Source: Chloroflexota bacterium
Lineage (GTDB): Bacteria; Chloroflexota; UBA11872
Assembly (NCBI GenBank): GCA_022821905.1
Contig: JAJECS010000025.1
Location: 105,468 to 169,467 of the forward strand
DNA: 64,000 nt
Direction: 5' to 3'
Under the pieces are notes generated by a model. The model was not told where the DNA came from and did not search any database. It saw nothing but the letters and a program-made list of their open reading frames with translations. Positions 50,316-58,640 of this stretch are shown here, in pieces (position 1 is the first letter of the stretch; every line of letters starts with the position of its first letter). Made by a program: the position numbers and the translations under genes.

Positions 50316-51295
50316 CAGTCCGAGTACAGGCCGTTCACGACCATCTCGCGCCGCCACGACCCCTGCAGGACGTCGACGATGTTCTGCGCGGCCATGTCGG
50401 CCATGCGCACCACACAGTCGGTGGAAATGCCGGCCACGTGGGGCGTGGCGATCACGTTCGGCAGCTGCGCCAGCCGGTGGTCCGACGGCGGCTCTTGCGC
50501 GCGCACGTCCAGCGCCGCGCCCGCGATGACGCCCTGCGTCAACGCCGTGTAGAGCGCGTCCTCGTCCACCAGGCCGCCTCGCGCGGTATTCACGAGATAG
50601 GCCGACGGCTTCATCAGCCCCAGCCGTCGCTCGTTCACCAGCTTGGTCGTCTCCGGCGTCGTGTTCACGTGCAAGGTCACGTAGTCCGCGCGCCGGAATA
50701 GATCGTCGATCTCCACCAGCTCGATGCCGTACTGCTCCACGAATTCCAGGTCGGGATAGGGCTCTGCGGCGATGAGCACCGGATCGAAACCGGCCAGGCG
50801 CCGCACCACGCTCTTGCCGATGCGGCCCAATCCCACCACGCCGATGGTCTTGTCGCGGATTTCGTTCATCAGGCCGCGCGACCAGTCGCCCTCGGCGGTG
50901 TTGGTGACGTAGGCGTACAGCTCGCGAGCCAGGGCCAGGATCATGGCCACCGCCGACTCGGCCACGGTGGTGTCGTTCGAGCCGGCCGCGATCATGGCCA
51001 CAACGTCGTGATCGGCGGCAGCGGCGGCGTCGATGGCGTCGTAGCCCACGCCCACGCGCGAGACCACGCGCAGCTCGGGTGCGCTTTCGAATACCGCACG
51101 GGTATACGACTCGCTGCTCGCCACCGTGGCCGTGATGCCTTGCAGCAGGTCCTTGAGTTGATCCTCCCTGGGATACATCTGGTCCTGGGGAACCTGGGCG
51201 ATGACCACTTCGTGGCCGGCCTGCTCCAGGATGTCGCGCCAGGTGGTGTCGGGAGATTTGACGGCGAGCCGAGAGGTCACGAGGACGCGGGCCAC
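50315..51295 (-). CDS. D-isomer-specific 2-hydroxyacid dehydrogenase
   Basis: 326 residues. NAD-binding loop IGVVGLGRIGKSVVRRLAGF (GxGxxG), catalytic Arg in LVNTARGGLVDEDAL, Glu in GAALDVRAQEPP and His in NVIATPHVAGIS are all visible. It lacks the C-terminal ACT domain of classic SerA, so it is not clearly phosphoglycerate dehydrogenase; glyoxylate/hydroxypyruvate reductase or a similar enzyme is as likely. Pairing with a phosphoglycolate-phosphatase-like HAD enzyme would fit glyoxylate metabolism, but that is inference. Confidence 0.9.
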   Translation of the reverse strand: MARVLVTSRLAVKSPDTTWRDILEQAGHEVVIAQVPQDQMYPREDQLKDLLQGITATVASSESYTRAVFESAPELRVVSRVGVGYDAIDAAAAADHDVVAMIAAGSNDTTVAESAVAMILALARELYAYVTNTAEGDWSRGLMNEIRDKTIGVVGLGRIGKSVVRRLAGFDPVLIAAEPYPDLEFVEQYGIELVEIDDLFRRADYVTLHVNTTPETTKLVNERRLGLMKPSAYLVNTARGGLVDEDALYTALTQGVIAGAALDVRAQEPPSDHRLAQLPNVIATPHVAGISTDCVVRMADMAAQNIVDVLQGSWRREMVVNGLYSD

Positions 51296-51370
51296 AGGGT
51301 GCTCCTAACGCAAGGGCGTGTGAGCGCCCATTCTAGCGGCGCACACGGCAAAAGACCCTTGCAGATTCAG

Positions 51371-51420
51371 TCCGTCATTCCCGCGAAGCCTGTCCCCGCG
51401 CAGGCGGGGAGCGGGAATCC
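51371..51420. repeat. Nested-hairpin dispersed repeat (GTCATTCCCGCG family)
   Basis: Outer arms ATTCCCGC/GCGGGAAT enclose an inner hairpin TCCCCGC-GCAG-GCGGGGA. The outer unit is the same family as the copies inside the restriction-modification gene (17092-17111, 18232-18251). It lies just downstream of the fabZ gene and upstream of the dehydrogenase on the same strand. Confidence 0.75.
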
Positions 51421-51451
51421 GTCCGGACCACGTCGCCGAAGCGCGCGGTCG

Positions 51452-51916
51452 CTATCGGCCAAACTCCGCGGGCCGGTCCACGATGGCGAAGCTGATCTCG
51501 CCCTCCGCGACGAGTTGATCGCCGATGGTCGCCCGCCCGCGTCCGCGCCCGAAGTTGGCCCGCACCCGCAGCAGCTCCGTCTCCAGCCGCACCTTGTCGC
51601 CCGGACGCGCCGGCGTGCGGAACTTCCACTTGTCCAGCCCGGTGAGCATGGCGATCTTTTCGCTGTTATCGGGCAGCCCGAGCGCCGCCACCCCGCCCAC
51701 CTGGGCCAAAGCCTCGACGATGATCACGCCCGGCATCACCGGAAACCCCGGAAAGTGCCCCCGCAACACGTTGTCCTGCAGCGACCCAATGTCGTCGATG
51801 TACCCCACCGCGCGCCGCCCATACTCGATCTCGACGATGCGGTCGACGAACAGAAACGGCTCCCGGTGGGGAATAACCGCCTCAATCGCGGCACGGTCCA
51901 GCGGCGGCTCGGTCAT
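51452..51916 (-). CDS. fabZ: 3-hydroxyacyl-ACP dehydratase FabZ
   Basis: 154 residues from MTEPPLDRAAIEAV (a Met three codons upstream is possible); longer open frame upstream runs into repeats. Hot-dog fold with the active-site segment NVLRGHFPGFPVMPGVIIVE (His) and Glu within EALAQVGG. IPHREPFLFVDRIVE is the typical N-terminal strand. It dehydrates 3-hydroxyacyl-ACP in fatty-acid elongation. It stands alone here; other fab genes are not nearby. Confidence 0.93.
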   Translation of the reverse strand: MTEPPLDRAAIEAVIPHREPFLFVDRIVEIEYGRRAVGYIDDIGSLQDNVLRGHFPGFPVMPGVIIVEALAQVGGVAALGLPDNSEKIAMLTGLDKWKFRTPARPGDKVRLETELLRVRANFGRGRGRATIGDQLVAEGEISFAIVDRPAEFGR

Positions 51917-52042
51917 AAAGAGCATCTCGGCGATTTGGCCGGCGGCATTGTGGCATGTGCCCGGCGTCTGGATCCCTGTACGCGACAAATCGCCCGCATC
52001 CAGAGAACCTGTGAACAAGGGCGAAACTACTGCCTGTACGCC

Positions 52043-52092
52043 CTCGATCCGTTCGCCCTGAGCTTGTCGAAGGGTCCATCGAACGGATCGAG
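52043..52092. repeat. Large perfect inverted repeat of the TTCGACAAGCTCAGG family
   Basis: Thirteen-base perfect arms CTCGATCCGTTCG/CGAACGGATCGAG around a loop with CCTGAGCTTGTCGAAGGGTC. The core resembles the one at 13391-13445. It sits between fabZ and the SMC-like ATPase gene. Confidence 0.8.
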
Positions 52093-52215
52093 GCACAGCC
52101 TACGGACGTATTCGGAGCACACCCAGGTCTCGGCTAACCTGGGACCGGCGCGAATCCATCGGGACGCAACGCGCCTGAAGAGGCTGTGCAGAGGTCGCTG
52201 GCGACGGGAGGCGGC

Positions 52216-54789
52216 ATGGCGGACAGCATCGTAGACCTCGTTCTCGAGCGCATCGAAAGGGACAAGCTTGAGAAGAAGGTGGCTGACTACGTTCTGGAGG
52301 CGCTGGAAGGCTCGCTCGACCAGTTCATCGATGGCGAGTCCGAACGAGAATCACCCGAGCGGCCGGCGGCCGAATCCGCGGCACCCGCTAAGGCGTTTCT
52401 GAAGCGCTTATCTGTCACGGGATTCCGAGGCATTGGCCCGCAAGCGGATATGGAGGTCGTTCCTGGCCCTGGGTTGACCCTGGTCGTTGGCGCGAACGGG
52501 ACGGGGAAGTCCAGCTTTGCCGAGGGGTTGGAGTTCCTGCTCACCGGGGAGAACTCACGCTGGAAAGGCAGGGACAGGGAGTGGCAAAAGGGCTGGCGCA
52601 ATCTGCACAGTGAGGAGGCGCCCCGGCTGCAGGCCCAATTCGCCGTTGAGGGCGAGTCTGGACCCGCCGCAGTCTCGCGCCGTTGGCTTCCCAATGCCAC
52701 CGAGCCGGACGAAGACTCGACGGAAGTTGCGATTGCTGGTGAGTGCCGGGAAGGCCTAACGGATCTGGGCTGGAAATCGGCGCTCGACACGCACCGTCCT
52801 TTCCTCTCCTACAACCAGCTCAGCGAGGTCGTGGAGAATCGCCCGACGGCGCGGTTCGACGCGATGGCAGCCGGGCTAGGCCTCGAAAGGCTTACTGATG
52901 CCCGCGAGCAACTGCGGCGGCGGCGTCTCGACGACGAACGCACGCTGAGGGCGGCGCGCGACGAGCGTGATTTCCTTTTTGGCGAGTCGGAATCATTAGA
53001 CGACGAGCGCGCGCACGCGGTCCACGCGGCGCTGGCGAACGAGCCCTGGGACCTCAACGCGATCCGTCTGATCCTCGAAGGCGTGCTCGACGACGACGCT
53101 GATCGTCCTCTCGATCTGCTGCAGCGAATGGCCGCGATCGAGTTCCCATCGGCTGAGGAGGTCAAAGACTGCCACGACGAGTTGCACGACGCCTACGCGT
53201 GGCTGGACGCAATTGAGGGCAGCAATGCGGCGCGCGCCGCGCGCTTGGCTCAGGTGATGCAGGCCATGCTGGGCGTTCACGAACACGATGGAGACCAGAC
53301 TTGTCCCGTGTGCGAGACAGGGCAGATTGACGGCCGATGGAGGGCCACTGCCCTAGAGCGCCTAGAGAGCCTCATGGAAGAGGCTGAGGAAGCGAACCGA
53401 GCCACTGCGCTCTTGCACGACTTAATTGAGAAGTGCGAGATGCTCATACGGGAACCGCCGGACTGGCTCGCGGACGCCGGGAGGGTCGGCATTGATGCGT
53501 CGGAGGTTCGTCGAGCCTGGGATTGGTGGGAACGCTCACTCGATGATGAGCCGCGGCTGCCAGACCCCGACAAGCTATGGCAAGCCGTTGAGCCTCCGTC
53601 CAATCAAGACCACGCGATACCAGTGCTCTATGGGACTGCGAGCAGCCCTACGCCAAGCGAATCAACACTCACGCTGAGCGCTCAGGGGCTGCTCGAAGTC
53701 GCCGGACGGCCGATTGAGCGCGGGGCGGGCGTGCGCGCCGCCTTGGAGCCGCTGCGCGAGCAGGCGCAGGCGGAGTTTGACCGCCGGGAGGACCTGTGGC
53801 GCCCACTATCGCGGCGGTTGCGGGATTGGCTGCAGTCCGGAAGGCGCGGGCAACAGGCGGCGAAGCGAGTTGACGCGGTCCAGGCGGCTGAGAACTGGCT
53901 TGCTCGCGAAGAAGTCGATATCCGCGCCGAGCGCTTCCGGCCAATCGCGCAGCGGGCGCGGGGCAACTGGTCGCTGCTCGGCCGGGGTAGCAGTGTCTCG
54001 CTAGACGACCTGGAGTTGACGGGCCGGGCGAATTCCCGCCGCCTCAACCTTGCCACGAGCATCGACGGCCAGGACGGCGCAGCCCTTGCGGTGATGAGCC
54101 AGGGGGAGTTGAACGCGCTCTCGCTCAGTTTGTTCTTGGCGCGGGCGGTGCTGCCGGAGAGCCCGTTCGGCTTCCTGGTGATCGACGACCCGGTGCAGGC
54201 GATGGATCCGGTGAAGGTGGAAGGGCTGGCGTGTGTGCTTGCGGAAGCCGCACGCGAACGCCAGGTGATCGTCTTTACTCACGACCAACGCCTGCCCGAT
54301 ACGGTGCGCCGGCTGCGCATCGAGCACCGGGTGCTCGCGGTACGACGGCGCGAGCGCTCCGTGGTCACCTGCACGCCCGAAGTGGAGCCTGTGCGGCAGC
54401 ATCTCGACAACGCCCGCGCCGTGTTGCAGACCGACGACCTCGACGAGACGACACGCCGCAGGGTGCTCCCCAACTTCTGTCGGCAGGCCATTGAGGCCGC
54501 CTGTATCGAGGCTGTTTGGCGTCGTCGTGCGGAGGCGGGGTGCGACCAGGCCGAGACGGAGCGAGACGTCAGCCGCGCCCGGACGTTGAACCAAAAGCTC
54601 ATTCTCGCGCTGCTTGACGATGTGGAAGGCCGCTACGAGGACATGCAGGAGGCACTCTTCCAGAGATTCGGGACGCGCGCTCGCAACGCGGTCGCGGACT
54701 GCAACCGGGGTGCACACGAACTCGTCGAAGGCGACCTAAACGTGCTGATCCATGATGCTGAGAATCTGGCGAATTGGTTGCGGGACTAG
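52216..54789 (+). CDS. SMC/RecF-like ATPase with Cys pair in the coiled-coil region
   Basis: 857 residues from the ATG of MADSIVDLVLERIER (a Met ten codons upstream is possible). Walker A VVGANGTGKSSFAEGLEF at 92-99, a long alpha-helical middle with TCPVCETGQID (C363-x-x-C366) that resembles a half zinc-hook, the signature MSQGELNALSLSLFLARA near 628 and Walker B FLVIDDPVQAMDPVKVEG followed by VIVFTHDQRLPDTV. This is the head-coil-head layout of SbcC/RecN/DndD-like proteins. With a small helical gene 7 bases downstream and toxin-antitoxin genes nearby, a DNA-surveillance or defence role is plausible. Confidence 0.85.
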   Translation: MADSIVDLVLERIERDKLEKKVADYVLEALEGSLDQFIDGESERESPERPAAESAAPAKAFLKRLSVTGFRGIGPQADMEVVPGPGLTLVVGANGTGKSSFAEGLEFLLTGENSRWKGRDREWQKGWRNLHSEEAPRLQAQFAVEGESGPAAVSRRWLPNATEPDEDSTEVAIAGECREGLTDLGWKSALDTHRPFLSYNQLSEVVENRPTARFDAMAAGLGLERLTDAREQLRRRRLDDERTLRAARDERDFLFGESESLDDERAHAVHAALANEPWDLNAIRLILEGVLDDDADRPLDLLQRMAAIEFPSAEEVKDCHDELHDAYAWLDAIEGSNAARAARLAQVMQAMLGVHEHDGDQTCPVCETGQIDGRWRATALERLESLMEEAEEANRATALLHDLIEKCEMLIREPPDWLADAGRVGIDASEVRRAWDWWERSLDDEPRLPDPDKLWQAVEPPSNQDHAIPVLYGTASSPTPSESTLTLSAQGLLEVAGRPIERGAGVRAALEPLREQAQAEFDRREDLWRPLSRRLRDWLQSGRRGQQAAKRVDAVQAAENWLAREEVDIRAERFRPIAQRARGNWSLLGRGSSVSLDDLELTGRANSRRLNLATSIDGQDGAALAVMSQGELNALSLSLFLARAVLPESPFGFLVIDDPVQAMDPVKVEGLACVLAEAARERQVIVFTHDQRLPDTVRRLRIEHRVLAVRRRERSVVTCTPEVEPVRQHLDNARAVLQTDDLDETTRRRVLPNFCRQAIEAACIEAVWRRRAEAGCDQAETERDVSRARTLNQKLILALLDDVEGRYEDMQEALFQRFGTRARNAVADCNRGAHELVEGDLNVLIHDAENLANWLRD

Positions 54790-54796
54790 AGACCAG

Positions 54797-55198
54797 ATGA
54801 CGGCGAACTTGCTTTGCGACGCGCGCGCCCTGCTCGAACAGCCGCCGTCGTCGGCGCCAGATCTCTGGGAGCGGGCCGCCGTGTTGCTGGCGCGCCAGGC
54901 GCTTGAGGAAGCGCTGGACCGCTTTTGGGATAGCCGCTCGCCCGATCTGTTACCAGCCTCAATGCGGGCGCAGCTGCTCTGCCTGGGAGTCCTCATGAAC
55001 AACGAGCGCGACGCCGCCGACGTGGATCAACTCTGGGGTGCGCTCTCGGACGCCTGCCACTTCGATGCCTGCGCTCCCGCGCCGAGCGCCGCGGAGATTC
55101 ACGTTTGGCTTGATGAGGCCGCGCGGCTCTGTGCCATTCTCGAGCGCCGGGCCGGGCGTCCATCAGCCGGAGCGAACGCCACGCGGGCTGGGCCCTGA
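54797..55198 (+). CDS. Small helical protein after the SMC-like ATPase
   Basis: 133 residues from the ATG of MTANLLCDARALLEQPP, 7 bases after the ATPase stop, so co-transcribed and probably coupled. I do not recognise it. It is helical and acidic, with AAVLLARQALEEALDRFW and VDQLWGALSDACHFD. The overall pattern is HEPN-like but no RX4-6H motif is present. Likely a partner or subunit of the ATPase; no catalytic site can be named. Confidence 0.7.
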   Translation: MTANLLCDARALLEQPPSSAPDLWERAAVLLARQALEEALDRFWDSRSPDLLPASMRAQLLCLGVLMNNERDAADVDQLWGALSDACHFDACAPAPSAAEIHVWLDEAARLCAILERRAGRPSAGANATRAGP

Positions 55199-55252
55199 TC
55201 ACACGTCCGCCACGATCAGTCGTTTCACGCGGTGTTCAGAGTGCGGCGCGCG

Positions 55253-55633
55253 TCAAACCTGAAAGCCGAGCGCCGCGGCCGCTGCCTGCTGTCGCTCGTC
55301 GCGTGTGACGAACGCGATCTGGCCGGGCTCCGGCGCGGCATATAGGGCTATCGCGACGTGCCACAGGTCGGCGCCGTGCAATTGACCGGATTCGAGGACG
55401 GCTGACATCTCGGGAGCCAGCGGCCGGTCCGGCAGGACCCAGTCGATGCCGGCGACCAGATTGGTCGCGAAGTCGAGGCGCTCGCGCGCGAACACCGCGC
55501 GCAGCTCGGCCTCGAGCAGATTAGAGGCGAGTAGGCGCGAGCACTCATCGAGACGCCCGGCGATCGCCGATCCGGACCGATCGTCGAATGCGACGGCGAC
55601 CAGTGCCGACGTGTCGACGTAGGCGACGCTCAC
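55253..55633 (-). CDS. vapC: VapC-family PIN-domain toxin
   Basis: 126 residues from GTG sharing a base with the antitoxin stop (TAGTG). PIN residues: AYVDTSALVAVAFDD (Asp), LLEAELRAVFARE (Glu), LHGADLWHVA (Asp) and IAFVTRDERQ (Asp). It should be an RNA endonuclease toxin, neutralised by the upstream Phd/YefM-type protein. The pair is convergent with the SMC-associated gene. Confidence 0.92.
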   Translation of the reverse strand: MSVAYVDTSALVAVAFDDRSGSAIAGRLDECSRLLASNLLEAELRAVFARERLDFATNLVAGIDWVLPDRPLAPEMSAVLESGQLHGADLWHVAIALYAAPEPGQIAFVTRDERQQAAAAALGFQV

Positions 55634-55905
55634 TAGTCGCGCTCGGTGAGGAATCGCTCCACGGCGCCGGCGCGACGCTCCACCACTTGGAGCGGTCGAC
55701 GCGCCAGGCTCGATCGAACCAGGACGCCACGCCGCTCCAGGTCTTCCAGCCGTTCGTCGATCGTGGCCGGTTCCGGCTGGAGCGGCCGGATCTCGGCTAC
55801 CGGCTCGTCGCGATAGGACACCGTGACGGTCTTCCCCTCGCGCACCTGACGCATGACCTCGGCGAAGCGCGCCTTCGCTTCATAGGTTGAATAGGTGATG
55901 CCCAT
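55633..55905 (-). CDS. Phd/YefM-family antitoxin
   Basis: 90 residues. It starts ITYSTYEAKARFAEVMRQVR with the family core VTVSYRDEPVAEIRPL, a Phd/YefM DNA-binding domain, and ends with the usual flexible toxin-binding tail. It would repress its own promoter and block the VapC toxin. TATACT lies about 9 bases upstream of the start, suggesting a short or leaderless transcript. Confidence 0.92.
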   Translation of the reverse strand: MGITYSTYEAKARFAEVMRQVREGKTVTVSYRDEPVAEIRPLQPEPATIDERLEDLERRGVLVRSSLARRPLQVVERRAGAVERFLTERD

Positions 55906-56088
55906 GCGCGGCAGTATAACCAGTCAGACTAGTCAAATACCAATACGAGCCGCGAACTGATAGGAGGCATGCGGTCGTAATCTCGGCCACCGACCGAGGC
56001 GTCGGCCTGCACGATTAGCACGGGACGCGGGAGTCCGGGTCCTATGCCTCGGCTAGGTCGGCCCGCCAAGCCTCGCCTCGCTCGACGA
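55906..56088. other. Intergenic region upstream of phd and downstream of hicA
   Basis: It contains a palindromic GACTAGTC and an AGTCAGACT dyad close to the phd start (about 55924-55935), possible Phd operator sites. Otherwise I see no gene in it. Confidence 0.4.
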
Positions 56089-56412
56089 CTACTTGTCAGC
56101 GGCGAGACTGCGGCCTTGGGCCTGTCTGAGCTCGGACGCGAGCCCGCTCGGCTGCTCGCTGAGGACCCGATTTAGGCGCGACGTAATGTGTTCGTCCCAA
56201 TGCTTGGTGAACTCCCCGCGCGTCAGACCGGCATCGGGGATCAGCGCCCGCAGCAAGCCTCGACCCAGCTCCCGGTGTCGGGGGACCGTGAGGCGGCGAC
56301 CGGCCGGGCCGATGAGAATCATGTGGCTGCCGCGCGTACGGTCCCGAGTAAAGCCGATCTGGGCCACTGCCTTGACAAACTCGTCGCCTGAGATGACGGG
56401 AAGACGCGCCAC
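56089..56412 (-). CDS. hicA: HicA mRNA-interferase toxin with C-terminal extension
   Basis: 107 residues from GTG, sharing a base with the hicB stop (TAGTG). The double-stranded-RNA-binding-like HicA core is VSGDEFVKAV-like (VISGDEFVKAVAQIGF) with the catalytic His in TRGSHMILIG and RRLTVPRHRELGRGLLRAL. HicA proteins are usually 60-80 residues; here about 30 extra C-terminal residues (SRLNRVLSEQPSGL onward) have no known role. The order hicB-hicA is the reverse of the classic order. Confidence 0.9.
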   Translation of the reverse strand: MARLPVISGDEFVKAVAQIGFTRDRTRGSHMILIGPAGRRLTVPRHRELGRGLLRALIPDAGLTRGEFTKHWDEHITSRLNRVLSEQPSGLASELRQAQGRSLAADK

Positions 56413-56987
56413 TACGCCGGGACTTGCAAGACCTGAAACTCCGACGATGAAGGCAGGGGGTCCCCATGCTCACGCATGCTTGCCAGGTAGCCGCGAATGG
56501 CCTCTCGAATGTTGGTCAGCGCCTCGTCCCTCGTTCGCCCCTGGCTGTGGCATCCCGGGAGCGTGGGACAGCTGGCCACCACCCAGCCATCCTCGTCGCG
56601 ATCGAACACCACCAGCAGATTCAGGATGTCCTGGCCGTCCGTCGGAGCGTCTAGCGGGGCTATGGTCGCTTCCGGCGACGGCTCGGCCGCATAAACCGCG
56701 GCATTCCGCCCCGGTGCCGGGACGCCATAGATCACTTCATCCCGACGACGCTCTGATATCTCGAATCCCAACTTGCTGAGAATTCGGAAGGCGTCCTGTG
56801 AAGTGAATCCTGGAGAGGTCAGCCCGGTGACCAGCTGCAGCACTTGCCTGATCGGAAACTGACGCCCGTGAAGATCGATGAAGTATTTGTGGCGCCCGTC
56901 GGCAGCGTTGGGCTCCACGCCCCGCGTGACATCCTGGACGCTCTCCGGCGTGATCGCATAGAGCGCGCCACGAATCCGAAAATCCAT
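56412..56987 (-). CDS. hicB: HicB antitoxin fused to an extra N-terminal domain
   Basis: 191 residues. The C-terminal part is the HicB fold: LVVFDRDEDGWVVASCPTLP, GCHSQGRTRDEALTNIREA then IRGYLASM. The N-terminal 100 residues are unusual: GRHKYFIDLHGRQFPIRQVL, LTSPGFTSQDAFRILSKLGF, a segment of a type also seen in some restriction/modification proteins, whose function I cannot name. The fusion may replace the HTH or RHH DNA-binding domain that many HicB proteins carry at their C-terminus. It precedes hicA on the same strand. Confidence 0.88.
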   Translation of the reverse strand: MDFRIRGALYAITPESVQDVTRGVEPNAADGRHKYFIDLHGRQFPIRQVLQLVTGLTSPGFTSQDAFRILSKLGFEISERRRDEVIYGVPAPGRNAAVYAAEPSPEATIAPLDAPTDGQDILNLLVVFDRDEDGWVVASCPTLPGCHSQGRTRDEALTNIREAIRGYLASMREHGDPLPSSSEFQVLQVPA

Positions 56988-57188
56988 TCAGTACCCTTGG
57001 GGTTCTTTCTTCTTTCTCTTACTTCCCCGACCATAGCAGGCCCGGCCGGGGGTGTAGGGCCATCGCAATTCAGTCCGTCGCGCTAAACGTTGGCGCGAGG
57101 CAATCGCCCGGACTCTGGGGCATGCGTCAAAAGAGGGCCTGCGACGTGTGGTAGAAATGCGCTCCATGTTTCTACCCCGAGGATGCCG

Positions 57189-57446
57189 ATGAGCCTCAAC
57201 ATCAAGAACGAGGAAACCTGCCGGCTGGCGCGCGAGTTGGCGCAGTTGACCGGCGAGACCATGACCGGGGCAGTCACCATTGCGCTAGAGGAGCGCTTGG
57301 AGCGGGAGCGGCGTCAGCGCAGCGTGGACGAGCGCCTGCGGGATATGCGGGCTATCTCCGAGCGCTGCGCCAAGCTGCTTGGCCCAGGCCCTTCCGCCGC
57401 CGACCACGGCGATCTGCTCTATGACGAGCGAGGCCTGCCGAAGTGA
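57189..57446 (+). CDS. vapB: VapB-family antitoxin (ribbon-helix-helix)
   Basis: 85 residues from the ATG of MSLNIKNEETCRLARELAQL with GAGG upstream; an ATG two codons earlier is an alternative. The N-terminal LNIKNEETCRLARELAQLTG is the VapB/Rv0623-type antitoxin start; the tail ends DLLYDERGLPK, the usual toxin-binding end. The vapC GTG overlaps its stop. Confidence 0.92.
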   Translation: MSLNIKNEETCRLARELAQLTGETMTGAVTIALEERLERERRQRSVDERLRDMRAISERCAKLLGPGPSAADHGDLLYDERGLPK

Positions 57447-57829
57447 TCGTGGACTCCTCCGCGTTGCTGGCGGTGCTTTTTGGTGAGCCGGACGCGGACC
57501 AATTCGACGAGGCAATGGCCAAGTCCCTGCGCTGCCGCATGTCGGCCGTGAGTTTCTTAGAGGCCGCCATCGTCTTGGAGAGTCGTAGCGGCCCCGCGGC
57601 CGGGCATCAACTCGATGCGTTCTTGGAAGCGGCGGAGATTGAGTTGGCGCCGGTCACGCCCGACCAGGCGCGGGCCGCCCGACAGGCCTGGCGGCGGTTC
57701 GGCAAGGGCAACCACCCGGCGGGACTGAACTTCGGCGACTGCTTCAGCTATGCGCTGGCGGAATCCGCGCGCGAGCCGCTGCTATTCAAGGGCGAGGACT
57801 TTGCTCGAACCGACATCGAGGCGGCCTGA
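57443..57829 (+). CDS. vapC: VapC-family PIN-domain toxin
   Basis: 128 residues from GTG overlapping the vapB stop (GTGA). PIN residues: MIVDSSALLAVLFGEPD (Asp), SFLEAAIVLE (Glu), GLNFGDCFSYALA (Asp) and LLFKGEDFARTD (Asp). The FGDCFSYALA segment is typical of the group paired with Rv0623-type VapB. It would cleave tRNA or rRNA when free. A hairpin follows the stop and may terminate the transcript. Confidence 0.93.
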   Translation: MIVDSSALLAVLFGEPDADQFDEAMAKSLRCRMSAVSFLEAAIVLESRSGPAAGHQLDAFLEAAEIELAPVTPDQARAARQAWRRFGKGNHPAGLNFGDCFSYALAESAREPLLFKGEDFARTDIEAA

Positions 57830-57830
57830 C

Positions 57831-57893
57831 CGGACCCTGTAGGGTCCGCGCCGTCAGCAAGTGAGGGGACCGGACCTCTCCGCAGTGCGGAGA
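57831..57893 (+). terminator. Two perfect hairpins after vapC
   Basis: CGGACCCT-GT-AGGGTCCG immediately after the stop and TCTCCGCA-G-TGCGGAGA about 30 bases on. No T-run follows either one, so rho-independent termination is uncertain. The rest of the 352-base gap to the MarR gene shows no credible gene. Confidence 0.45.
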
Positions 57894-58060
57894 TCAAGTT
57901 CCGTCTTTCTTGGACTTGACCCGGGGCCCAATCACACCCGCCGTGACCGCATCGCCAGCCTGGAGCAAATCCTCTCGCTCTTTCTCTAGCAGGACTGGGC
58001 CGGGAATCGCCACAGGGCATGCCGATCTCCAATATTCCTCACCATCCGGCCCTTTCGTGT

Positions 58061-58089
58061 TGTGTGAAATTGTCAGATGCCGTATAACA
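58061..58089 (+). promoter_or_regulatory. Candidate promoter of the MarR-family gene
   Basis: TTGTGT and TATAAC separated by 17 bases, about 90 bases upstream of the MarR-family start. A palindrome-like GGCCCGAAGGCC follows and could be an operator. The assignment is by eye. Confidence 0.4.
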
Positions 58090-58181
58090 AAAACGTCACG
58101 GCCCGAAGGCCGTATACACAATCCCCGCGCGCGACCATGCGATAGCTACGCGCCGGTGCACCAAAGGAGAGACCTGCGGGT

Positions 58182-58640
58182 ATGAGCACGCCAAGCCAAA
58201 GCAACGGAAAAACGGACCTCGTCATCCACCGGGTATTGATTGGGTCCCACCAGGTTTCCGAGTACCTCAACTCGGCCTGCGAGCGGGCGGGCGTGTCGCT
58301 GCCGCTGGCGCGTGCATTGCAGTTTCTGGCCGAGGCCGAAGGCCCGGTCACGCCCACCGAGCTCTCGCGCGAGCTCGGTCGCAGCCCGGCGGCCACCTCC
58401 GAGCTGGTGAAGCGGCTCGTGAACAGCGAGCAGATCACCGCGGACATCGATCCCAACGACCGCCGCTCGTTTCAGCTGGTGCTCACGAGCCGAGGGCACT
58501 CCAAGTGGCAGGGCGTGCGCGCGGAGCTTGAGGCCGCGGAGGCGTACATTACTCGCCGCTATGGCAAACGACAGTTGACCGAGCTTGCCGGTGCCATCGA
58601 CGACCTGGCCGCCGCGCTCAACGGCGCTGCCGCAGGCTAG
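58182..58640 (+). CDS. MarR-family transcriptional regulator
   Basis: 152 residues with AAGGAGA upstream of the ATG. Winged-HTH core: VTPTELSRELGRSPAATSEL then VKRLVNSEQI and the wing DIDPNDRRSFQLVLTSRG. Helical dimerisation arms flank it. The ligand is unknown. Its stop codon overlaps the convergent pafA stop (both on CTAG). No neighbouring gene on the same strand suggests a target. Confidence 0.9.
   Translation: MSTPSQSNGKTDLVIHRVLIGSHQVSEYLNSACERAGVSLPLARALQFLAEAEGPVTPTELSRELGRSPAATSELVKRLVNSEQITADIDPNDRRSFQLVLTSRGHSKWQGVRAELEAAEAYITRRYGKRQLTELAGAIDDLAAALNGAAAG

Noticed and set aside
57894-58121. A 75-codon minus-strand frame downstream of vapC
   Set aside because: It has no recognisable motif, no clear ribosome-binding site and overlaps the candidate MarR promoter. 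It could be a small gene, but support is too weak.
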